Positions 16,886 to 23,586 of a stretch of DNA of 55,503 nt are shown here, piece by piece (position 1 is the first letter of the stretch; every line of letters starts with the position of its first letter). The position numbers and the translations under genes were made by a program. The stretch covers positions 1-55,503 of the forward strand of contig NZ_JACXXN010000036.1 of NCBI RefSeq assembly GCF_014904695.1. The letters are read 5' to 3'. The DNA is from Nostoc sp. MG11 (lineage in GTDB: Bacteria; Cyanobacteriota; Cyanobacteriia; Cyanobacteriales; Nostocaceae). The notes under the pieces were generated by a model that had not been told where the DNA came from, did not search any database, and worked only from the letters and a program-made list of their open reading frames with translations.

Positions 16886-17209
16886 CTAACGCCAAAGCTT
16901 ATTTTCTAAATCGCGCACTTGACGCTCTAAACGGTCAATTCTACCTCGCAGTTCGTCTACTTCAGACTGGCGAGCCACCCCTAAATCCTGCATCATATTT
17001 CGCATTTGTCGTTGCATTTGGACATCCCAGTTTCCCTGCTCCGACTTTAACTGCTGTGCAATATCATCAATTACAGCCTTGGCTTGTTCAGGATTGAGCT
17101 TACCATCTTTAACTAAGTCATCGCTGACTTGCCGTAATTTTTCTGCAACTATAGATGTTGTACCAAGACCTACCATCATTAATTGTTGCAACCAGTTGTT
17201 GCTGTCCAT
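16886..17209 (-). CDS. Phasin-like small coiled-coil protein
   Basis: The start is placed at ATG 17209 (MDSNNWLQQL), preceded by GGAAGGGAG, rather than 24 bases upstream. The 107-residue product has an N-terminal amphipathic segment (NWLQQLMMVGLGTTSIVAEK), a helical region and a C-terminal coiled coil (VDELRGRIDRLERQVRDLENKLW). This layout resembles poly(hydroxyalkanoate) granule-associated, phasin-superfamily proteins. No PHA synthesis gene lies nearby, so granule binding is only a family-level guess. Confidence 0.7.
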   Translation of the reverse strand: MDSNNWLQQLMMVGLGTTSIVAEKLRQVSDDLVKDGKLNPEQAKAVIDDIAQQLKSEQGNWDVQMQRQMRNMMQDLGVARQSEVDELRGRIDRLERQVRDLENKLWR

Positions 17210-17343
17210 ACTCCCTTCCTCTTCTTGTTTCAAACCAACCGACCCTTGCTACTGAATATACGCAATCAAGCTATGCTGGAAGCGTAGTTATTCTAGCCTA
17301 CAGCTCTATTTTGGCAAATTGGCAAGCATAGGGATCAAAGGGC

Positions 17344-17652
17344 GTGGTTATAGAACTTCTCAAGTTTCATGTTGCCCCCGATTTACGGGAAAATTTTATT
17401 CAGAAGGATGCGGAAATTTGGACAGCAGCGCTGGCCAAGTATCCTGGATTTCTCGGCAAAGAAGTTTGGATTACTCCCGACGACTCCAAAGAAGTTATCC
17501 TAATCATTCGTTGGGCAACGCGAGAACAGTGGAAAGCCATACCCCAAGCCGATTTGCAGGCTATTGAAGATAAATTCGTCCAAGCAGTGGGAAAATCTCA
17601 TCTAATTGTGGAATCAGCGGAGTATCAAGTACGGAAATTCCCCCATATTTGA
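17344..17652 (+). CDS. Small ABM-like protein (cyanobacterial conserved family)
   Basis: This is a 102-residue protein starting at GTG, with AAAGGG just upstream. VIELLKFHVAPDLRENFIQK, a PGFLGKEVW turn and EVILIIRWATREQWKAI fit the ferredoxin-like fold of antibiotic-biosynthesis-monooxygenase (ABM) domain proteins, which form dimeric beta barrels. I believe it matches a small cyanobacterial family described only as uncharacterised (TIGR03792), but could not check this. Enzymatic activity is unknown. Confidence 0.7.
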   Translation: MVIELLKFHVAPDLRENFIQKDAEIWTAALAKYPGFLGKEVWITPDDSKEVILIIRWATREQWKAIPQADLQAIEDKFVQAVGKSHLIVESAEYQVRKFPHI

Positions 17653-17804
17653 CGGTAATGCGTAGACCGCAGTGTTGAGGCAGTCGCAGTCCTGGAGGCG
17701 ACTTCCTTTAGCTAAAGGCAATGCAGCATTACGTAAATTCTTTACTGCAATCCTGTTATACTTTTTCCAGTTTTTCCTGTAATAAAGTTTTTAGTAAATT
17801 TACA

Positions 17805-18662
17805 ATGTCAACATCAAGTGATACACAGAAGCAGATGTATGAGGCTTATGCTTCCTCATACACCATTTTTTTAAAAAATTGGCAAGTTAACCGACAAAAA
17901 GCTCTAGAGATGCTTGAGAAGCATCTTCAAAGCAGTCTTTCTAAGCAAACAGAGGTTTCAGTGTTAAGTGTTGGCCCTGGCCCTGGAGAGTTCGATAAGC
18001 AACTTATCCACTTCCTTCAGCAAAATATGGCTGAGGGGCAACCATTAAAGTATGTAGTGGTGGAACCGAATCATATTCATCGGCAGATATTTGAAGCAAC
18101 GATGCAGTCTGCTAATGTTGGCAAAGTGCATTTCGAGATGCATCCGATGACTATTGAGGATTTTCAGACAAATGAAAAATTTGACTGTATCCATTACACG
18201 CATTCAATCTACCATATGCCTGGTCAAGAGAGGCGCTTAATCCTTGAGTCGCTTGATATGCTAAAAGACGCAGGAGTTCTTTTGATTACTCTAGACACAG
18301 AAGAAGCAGTGATATTTAAGTTGATTACGAAATATGCGGAGGTCGTTGGGAATGATCAATACTGGCAAGAAGGGTCTTCCCAAATGATGGAATCGAGTAA
18401 GTTACGTGAAATCATTGACGATATCGGTCTGTCGTATCAATTTGAAAGCTATCCCGAATATTTGGATGTTTCTGCTTGCTTTGAAGAGAATTTGGAAGAA
18501 GGTAAAGTGTTGATGGATTTCCTCTTCCAGGCTAACTTACGTGATGCTTCTGCTGAATTGAATCAGCAGCTACTTTCTCTAGTTGAGGAAGTGGCAATTG
18601 AGCAGAATGACCGCAAAATGTTGTATTTGCCAGCTGGCACATTTATTATGCCAAAACAATAG
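17805..18662 (+). CDS. SAM-dependent methyltransferase, histamine N-methyltransferase-like
   Basis: The start at ATG 17805 (MSTSSDTQKQMYEAY) is preferred to one 84 bases upstream that would add a non-homologous leader. The 285-residue product has motif I VLSVGPGPGEFD, motif II YVVVEPN, FDCIHYTHSIYHM, then a C-terminal region SKLREIIDDIGLSYQFESYP..DVSACF..LMDFLFQ. The order and spacing of these blocks match animal histamine N-methyltransferase from end to end (LSIGGGAGEID, VVEPS, WDFIHMIQMLYYV, DISDCF, LLWDFLTE, as I remember it). The histamine-contacting residues I recall for that enzyme (Glu28, Gln143, Asn283) do not seem conserved, so the methyl acceptor is probably different. It stands alone. 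Confidence 0.8.
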   Translation: MSTSSDTQKQMYEAYASSYTIFLKNWQVNRQKALEMLEKHLQSSLSKQTEVSVLSVGPGPGEFDKQLIHFLQQNMAEGQPLKYVVVEPNHIHRQIFEATMQSANVGKVHFEMHPMTIEDFQTNEKFDCIHYTHSIYHMPGQERRLILESLDMLKDAGVLLITLDTEEAVIFKLITKYAEVVGNDQYWQEGSSQMMESSKLREIIDDIGLSYQFESYPEYLDVSACFEENLEEGKVLMDFLFQANLRDASAELNQQLLSLVEEVAIEQNDRKMLYLPAGTFIMPKQ

Positions 18663-18963
18663 TGCAAGCAAAGTAAAGCTTATTGTTACTTAGCTCGACT
18701 TTATCCATTTTCGCTTTCTGCGATGGCGTAAACGATCGCATACGTTAAAACCCTTATCCAAGTTAGCTTTTGTGTTTTTCGATTTCACTCAAACTCATCA
18801 CGTAGGGTAAAGTTTTTGCTACAAAACTAGAACTTTTGCCAGATTTCAAGGATTATGTTCTTGGATTTGAATAAAGTCGAGCTTAGCAAAAAAGAGCGAT
18901 CGCCTTAAGCTTAGTTTAGTGACGATTAAATCAGAATTATTACAGATTTGGAGGAGTTATCAG
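18663..18963. promoter_or_regulatory. Leader region of cyanase gene
   Basis: About 300 bp without a gene precedes the cyanase gene. It contains two HIP1-related GCGATCGC sites and a GTG at 18919 that could extend the reading frame by 15 codons but lacks a ribosome binding site. GGAGGAG at 18950-18956 places the real start at 18964. I see no NtcA-type GTA-N8-TAC box with confidence. Confidence 0.4.
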
Positions 18964-19404
18964 GTGTCTATTCCCGAAATTACTCAAAAACTATTAGCTG
19001 CAAAACAAAACAAGGGACTAAGCTTTGCTGATTTAGAAAAAATTCTCGGACGTGATGAAGTCTGGATTGCCGCTTTATTCTACCGTCAAGCTAGTGCTTC
19101 TGAGGAAGAGGCTAAGTTACTAGTTGAAGCATTAGGACTGGATGCAAGTTACATTCAAGAATTGATTGAATACCCTGTGAAAGGATTGGGCCCAATTGTC
19201 CCAACTGACCCATTGATTTATCGGTTCTACGAAATTATTCAGGTATATGGACTACCAATTAAAGCCGTAATTCATGAGAAATTTGGTGATGGAATTATGA
19301 GCGCTATTGACTTTACTTTAGACGTGGAAAAAGAAGAATATCCCAAAGGCGATCGCGTTAAAATTATTATGTCTGGTAAATTTCTCTCATATAAGAAGTG
19401 GTAG
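18964..19404 (+). CDS. cynS: Cyanate hydratase (cyanase)
   Basis: This enzyme converts cyanate plus bicarbonate into ammonia and CO2 (via carbamate), giving nitrogen and detoxifying cyanate. The start is GTG 18964 ([10 protein letters not shown]), with GGAGGAG seven bases upstream. The 146-residue product has the N-terminal helix-turn-helix-like domain and the C-terminal catalytic domain. Arg87, Glu90 and Ser113 ([11 protein letters not shown] and GIMSAIDF) have the same spacing as the catalytic Arg96, Glu99 and Ser122 of the E. coli enzyme. No cynA-type transporter or cynB/D permease gene is adjacent, so it is a stand-alone gene here. Confidence 0.95.
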   Translation: MSIPEITQKLLAAKQNKGLSFADLEKILGRDEVWIAALFYRQASASEEEAKLLVEALGLDASYIQELIEYPVKGLGPIVPTDPLIYRFYEIIQVYGLPIKAVIHEKFGDGIMSAIDFTLDVEKEEYPKGDRVKIIMSGKFLSYKKW

Positions 19405-19599
19405 TGTTTCAGTCAGTTATACCAACTTCTGCACTAACAGATCACGAAATGCTTCAGGATTATATGCTAACGCAGAGTTATGGAAAGTAAATATACATTC
19501 TCTGTGTTAGTTTGCGCTGAAATAATAATTTTTAAAATTAAATATCTAAACAATATCAAAACAAGTTATAACTATAAAGTCAAAATAATTTGATAACTT

Positions 19600-20502
19600 T
19601 TGCAAGAACCAATAACGCAACACAAAGAAACAATTTTTCATCCTTATTATGTCCAGCAAAAAGGAGCAGCATATTTAGGTGATAGCCTTCAACTTATTAA
19701 ATTCATTGCTGATAATAGTATTAATTTAATTCTGACTTCGCCTCCTTTTGCTTTGACTCGAAAAAAAGAATACGGTAACGAAAGCGCTGAAAAATATATC
19801 GAATGGTTTCTACCTTTTGCCTACGAATTTAAAAGAGTATTGACAGATAATGGCTCATTTATTTTAGATTTAGGTGGTGCTTATCTTCCTGGTAATCCTG
19901 TGCGGAGTATCTACCAATACGAACTTTTAGTTAGATTATGCAAGGAAGTAGGTTTTTGTCTTGCTCAAGAATTTTACCACTACAATCCGGCTCGATTACC
20001 AACCCCTGCTGAGTGGGTGACAATCAGGCGAATTCGGGTGAAAGATTCAGTAAATATAGTTTGGTGGTTGGCTAAAACACCAAATCCTAAAGCAGACAAT
20101 AGAAAAGTCTTAAAGCCATATAGCCAAAGTATGAAACAATTACTCAAAAATGGCTATAAAGCTAAAATACGTCCTAGCGGACATGATATTTCTGATAAGT
20201 TTCAAAAAGATAACCAGGGTGCAATTCCGCCAAATTTACTACAAATTGCCAATACTGAATCAAATAGTGCTTATTTACGTCAATGTAAAGCAGCAGGAGT
20301 TAAACCCCATCCAGCACGTTTCCCTCAAGGATTTGCCGAGTTCTTCATCAAATTCTTAACTGATGAAGGTGATATAGTTTTAGACCCATTTGCAGGTTCT
20401 AACACAACCGGATTTGTTGCTGAAACTTTGCAACGCCAATGGATATCTTTTGAAATTAATCAGGATTATGTTGTCGGAAGCCGCTATCGATTTAGCCATT
20501 AG
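19600..20502 (+). CDS. Site-specific DNA methyltransferase, N4-cytosine type, solitary
   Basis: This 300-residue methyltransferase has the catalytic motif IV TSPPF near residue 51 and the AdoMet-binding motif I DPFAGSNTTG near residue 266. Motif IV before motif I is the beta-class order, and SPP followed by an aromatic residue points to N4-cytosine methylation. No restriction endonuclease gene lies beside it, so it is probably an orphan epigenetic methyltransferase. Cyanobacteria carry a conserved GGCC-type N4 methyltransferase (M.Ssp6803II/DmtB); this could be its orthologue, but I cannot confirm this. The start is TTG 19600, just after an in-frame stop at 19594, without a visible ribosome binding site. 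Confidence 0.85.
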   Translation: MQEPITQHKETIFHPYYVQQKGAAYLGDSLQLIKFIADNSINLILTSPPFALTRKKEYGNESAEKYIEWFLPFAYEFKRVLTDNGSFILDLGGAYLPGNPVRSIYQYELLVRLCKEVGFCLAQEFYHYNPARLPTPAEWVTIRRIRVKDSVNIVWWLAKTPNPKADNRKVLKPYSQSMKQLLKNGYKAKIRPSGHDISDKFQKDNQGAIPPNLLQIANTESNSAYLRQCKAAGVKPHPARFPQGFAEFFIKFLTDEGDIVLDPFAGSNTTGFVAETLQRQWISFEINQDYVVGSRYRFSH

Positions 20503-20544
20503 TCATTAGTAAGAATAAAAGACAAATGACTAATGACAAATAAC

Positions 20545-20757
20545 TTAAATCTCTCGATTTACCTGCATTTGATGAACTTGATCCGCTAGCTCTTGACGAC
20601 TTTGATCATCCATCTTTTCAATCGCTAACATACCCATGAGAATAACCTCTTTTAGGGTTAAACGTGTTGAATGTGCCTGTTTTTGCACAATCTCCTTAAT
20701 AATTGGACTAACACCGATCGCTGTACTAGCTCTAGCCACAGAATAATAGGGAAACAC
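20545..20757 (-). CDS. Small protein, possibly ribbon-helix-helix-like
   Basis: This 70-residue reading frame starts at GTG (20757). RLTLKEVILMGMLAIEKMDDQSRQELADQ could form the strand-helix-helix of an RHH DNA-binding protein, but there is no clear family match. It lies in the same orientation as the HTH gene upstream, 142 bp away, and a 16-bp perfect palindrome (20824-20839) sits in the gap. A role as a small regulator or antitoxin is speculative. Confidence 0.45.
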   Translation of the reverse strand: MFPYYSVARASTAIGVSPIIKEIVQKQAHSTRLTLKEVILMGMLAIEKMDDQSRQELADQVHQMQVNREI

Positions 20758-20823
20758 TAATGACTTAGCCTAAATATTAGCATTTCTAATAAACTTGTTC
20801 TATATATTTAAAACTTAATTTAA

Positions 20824-20839
20824 ATGTGTTTAAACACAT
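20824..20839. promoter_or_regulatory. 16-bp perfect palindrome, candidate operator
   Basis: ATGTGTTTAAACACAT is fully self-complementary. It lies between the XRE-type HTH gene and the 70-residue gene, about 65 bp upstream of the latter's start. Palindromes of this length next to small DNA-binding proteins are often their operators. No binding evidence is available. Confidence 0.45.
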
Positions 20840-20899
20840 AATGCTTGCGTATTGATAACATAGCATCGTATTATATCAACACCCTCAATAGTATTTAGT

Positions 20900-21112
20900 T
20901 TATTCCTCTAGAATTTCTACTAAGTCTTCAATCATCACATCAAAGGTACGAGCTAACTTATGGATAGCAGTAAAATCAACTGTTGTCATTCCAGAACGAC
21001 GAGCATAGCTTCTAACTGTGCTGTAAATTACTCCAGAACGGTCAGAAACCTCTTTCAACGTCCAACCTTTTTCTTGTGCTAGTTCTCGAACCTTTAATCT
21101 GACTAATCCCAT
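20900..21112 (-). CDS. XRE-family helix-turn-helix regulator
   Basis: This small protein has a classic HTH: VRELAQEKGWTLKEVSDRSGVIYSTVRSYARR (the region near residues 6-38), followed by a FTAIHKLARTFDVMIEDLVEI helix pair as in Cro/CI-type repressors. The start at ATG 21112 (MGLVRLKV, 70 residues) is chosen for its fit to the family; an ATG at 21136 would add eight residues. Its targets are unknown, but two palindromes flank the gene (20824-20839 and 21208-21238). Confidence 0.8.
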   Translation of the reverse strand: MGLVRLKVRELAQEKGWTLKEVSDRSGVIYSTVRSYARRSGMTTVDFTAIHKLARTFDVMIEDLVEILEE

Positions 21113-21207
21113 ACTTGACTGTTGATGCAATTGCATCGTTTAATTTTATATGAGAATATTAAAAAGCGATCGCCCCCGGTCTAGCAGTCTCCAGGCGATC
21201 ACGTAGC

Positions 21208-21238
21208 TACCTGATTTTAGGCTTTATAAAATCAGGTA
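21208..21238. repeat. 12-bp perfect hairpin upstream of HTH gene
   Basis: TACCTGATTTTA (21208-21219) and its exact complement TAAAATCAGGTA (21227-21238) flank a seven-base loop. It lies about 96 bp upstream of the HTH gene start. It may be an operator or a transcript-end hairpin; there is no clear T-run after it. The rest of the 21137-21560 gap shows no gene. Confidence 0.6.
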
Positions 21239-21560
21239 AACATTTACCATATTACCAACATCAAAGACAAAAACATCTGCCGCTAGATAATCAAAAATTA
21301 CTCACAAATCGCCAATTCTGCACTACTAGCAAAATTTGTGACACAACAAGCAGTAAGAGTAATGTTGAAGGCTGTAATTTAATACCAAGAAAAATTTGCT
21401 TTGAAGAGATTGTAAATTGCCCAATATAATCCCGTTAACCCACTTTACAGAACTACACAGGGTAAATAAGAATAATAATCTAACCGAAGTAAAATTTTCC
21501 TGAATCCAGCCAGTAAATGTTGTCATAGGGAAAAGCAGTGAGTAGAGGAGAGGTAGAAGG

Positions 21561-22613
21561 ATGAGGGAACCTTATCTGTTGGCAGCAGGCTTGTTAACAG
21601 GATTGGCAATACCAGCGTCGACTCTTCCACATTTATCGATGATCCTGCCAAGCAATTCTAGATTCCTGTGGGATTTAAAACAGGGTTCGCAGCCAACAGT
21701 AAACGAGAAAGTCATCCCTAGCGTTAACCTCTTTTCTCCAGAATTGAGTAACCAGGCTTTACAATCGCTAGAACACGTACAGCCAACAGTAGGTGAGAAA
21801 ATCACCCCCAGTGTTGATATCTCCTCTCCAGAATTCAGTAATCAGACGGAGGCATCACTTAACCCTAATTTCTCAGCAGCAAGTAGCACATTTTTATCTG
21901 GAAGTCAACTTTACTACCAAAGATTAGCAGCTCTGAAAACAGGCCAGATTTATAAACGTGCAGATGATAATAGCTTGCAGTCATTGTGGGAGTCAGCCAA
22001 AAACCACCAATTGACTTATGAGGACTGGAAAAGATTATTAGCTTTGGAAGCCAAAGCGATCGCCCAAGGTCAAGGTGCGAATCACCTGAGTATTTTAGTT
22101 GGTGATTCTTTAAGCATGTGGTTTCCCCTAGAAAAACTGCCTACGGGCAAAATGTGGCTAAATCAGGGCATATCTGGAGATACTTCTAGTGGCATTTTAA
22201 AGAGATTGGGGGCATTTTCGGCAACGCGACCCGACGTAATTTATGTCATGGCTGGAATTAATGATTTACGCAAAGGTGCTAGTGATCAAGTAATTTTACG
22301 TAATTACCGCCGCATCATCCGCATCTTACGGCAGAATCACCCAAAAGCTCAGATAATTGTCCAATCAATTTTACCTACTCGCCTGTCAACAATTTCTAAT
22401 AGCCGTATTCGTCGCATCAACGAACAACTTGTGCTAGTCGCCAAACAACAAGGAGCTAATTATTTAAATATTTATGGTTGGTTTACGGATATTGAAGGTA
22501 ATTTGCGCCCAGAGTTGACCACAGATGGATTGCATCTCTCTCAAGAGGGATATGATGTGTGGCGGTCAGTGCTACAGCAGATAGAATTCAGGCTCACTCA
22601 GAGCGAGAATTGA
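21561..22613 (+). CDS. SGNH/GDSL-family hydrolase, exported
   Basis: This 350-residue protein has an N-terminal hydrophobic segment (residues about 4-20, YLLAAGLLTGLAIPAS) acting as signal or anchor. A linker carries a two-copy 30-residue tandem repeat (about residues 44-103). The SGNH hydrolase domain covers about 170-345: LVGDSLSMW (block I nucleophile Ser), NQGISGDTS (block II Gly), VMAGINDLRKG (block III Asn) and TDGLHLSQEGY (block V Asp and His). The catalytic set is complete. It probably de-esterifies a cell-wall or exopolysaccharide substituent or a lipid. The ribosome binding site AGAAGG lies just upstream of ATG 21561. Confidence 0.88.
   Translation: MREPYLLAAGLLTGLAIPASTLPHLSMILPSNSRFLWDLKQGSQPTVNEKVIPSVNLFSPELSNQALQSLEHVQPTVGEKITPSVDISSPEFSNQTEASLNPNFSAASSTFLSGSQLYYQRLAALKTGQIYKRADDNSLQSLWESAKNHQLTYEDWKRLLALEAKAIAQGQGANHLSILVGDSLSMWFPLEKLPTGKMWLNQGISGDTSSGILKRLGAFSATRPDVIYVMAGINDLRKGASDQVILRNYRRIIRILRQNHPKAQIIVQSILPTRLSTISNSRIRRINEQLVLVAKQQGANYLNIYGWFTDIEGNLRPELTTDGLHLSQEGYDVWRSVLQQIEFRLTQSEN
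21690..21869 (+). repeat. Two-copy 90-bp tandem repeat inside the SGNH hydrolase gene
   Basis: CAGCCAACAGT recurs at exactly 90-bp spacing (21690 and 21780). The encoded units begin QPTVNEKVIPSVNLFSPELS and QPTVGEKITPSVDISSPEFS. The duplication sits in the linker between the membrane anchor and catalytic domain. Confidence 0.75.
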
Positions 22614-22624
22614 GCGATCGCAAT

Positions 22625-23455
22625 CTATAGTTTAACGCCCAAGGCTTCCTGATTTAAGACCTGATTTAACTTACCACTACGATAACCTTCTAAATCTAGG
22701 CTGACATAGACAAATCCAAAATCCTGAAATGTGGAAACTAATGTTTGTAAATCCGTAGTCAACACAAACTCTTTGATTTGTTCTGGTGGTAATTCAATGC
22801 GTGCTGTATCGCCTTCCGAACGCACACGCAAATTTTGCCAACCCAGTTTTCGTAAGAAAATTTCTGCCCTACCAACTCGCTGTAACTTGGCTACAGTAAT
22901 CTCTTCACCGTAAGGAAAGCGAGAACTCAGACAAGGTTGAGCAGGTTTACCCCACCAAGGTAAACCGAGTTGTTGCGAAAGTTGTCGGACTTCTGCTTTA
23001 GTAACACCTACTTCTGCTAAAGGCGATCGCGCACCTCTTTCCTTAGCCGCCTGAATTCCTGGGCGATAATCATGCAAATCATCAGCGTTCACCCCATCCA
23101 CTACATAGGGATAACCCAATTCCCAAGCTAAAGGTTTGAGAGTGTCGTGCAATTCACTTTTGCAAAAATAACAGCGGTTGACTGGGTTAGAGGTGTAATT
23201 AGGATTTTCCATCTCGTGAGTCTGGACGATTTTATGAGTAATCCCAATCGTTGCTGCTTGAATTTTGGCATCTTCCAACTCTTCGGGTAATAGCGAAGGA
23301 GAGACAGCTGTTACAGCCAAAGCGCGATCGCCCAACACATCATAAGCAATTTTGGCAACCAAAGTACTATCAACGCCTCCTGAGTAGGCGATCAACGCCT
23401 GCTCCATTTCTAAAAATAAGACTTTTAGTTGTTCCAACTTTTCTGTCAGCATCAT
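22625..23455 (-). CDS. larE: LarE-like ATP-dependent sacrificial sulfur transferase
   Basis: LarE donates sulfur from its own cysteine or from an iron-sulfur cluster to nicotinic-acid-derived mononucleotide during synthesis of the nickel-pincer cofactor. The 276-residue protein has the PP-loop SGGVDSTL near residue 25, NRCYFCKSELH near 93, and GKPAQPCLSSRFPYG near 169, with Cys175 in the position of the sacrificial Cys176 of the Lactobacillus protein. The C-terminal VGRAEIFLRKLGWQNLRVR is also typical. No larB or larC gene is in the window. A sulfur-transfer reaction of another kind is possible, since many organisms carry LarE without lactate racemase. Confidence 0.85.
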   Translation of the reverse strand: MMLTEKLEQLKVLFLEMEQALIAYSGGVDSTLVAKIAYDVLGDRALAVTAVSPSLLPEELEDAKIQAATIGITHKIVQTHEMENPNYTSNPVNRCYFCKSELHDTLKPLAWELGYPYVVDGVNADDLHDYRPGIQAAKERGARSPLAEVGVTKAEVRQLSQQLGLPWWGKPAQPCLSSRFPYGEEITVAKLQRVGRAEIFLRKLGWQNLRVRSEGDTARIELPPEQIKEFVLTTDLQTLVSTFQDFGFVYVSLDLEGYRSGKLNQVLNQEALGVKL

Positions 23456-23586
23456 GTTCCAATCCTGCTAAAACCCAATAGCACCCAATCAATACTATTG
23501 TAGTCAGCAGTCAGGAGATGAAAGTCAAAGGTCAAGGGTCAGTACCTATTTCCCCTTGTCTCACACTTTTACACTCTCTGACTTGC

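Noticed and set aside
18919-18963. N-terminal extension of cyanase
   Set aside because: The GTG at 18919 lacks a ribosome binding site and GGAGGAG favours 18964; the extra 15 residues do not match the family.
19600-20502. N6-adenine methyltransferase
   Set aside because: The catalytic motif is SPPF, not DPPY or NPPY, which favours N4-cytosine, although a few N6 enzymes use SPPF-like motifs.
21326-21526. Minus-strand 66-codon frame upstream of the SGNH hydrolase gene
   Set aside because: It lies in the AT-rich leader, has no convincing start signal and resembles no family.
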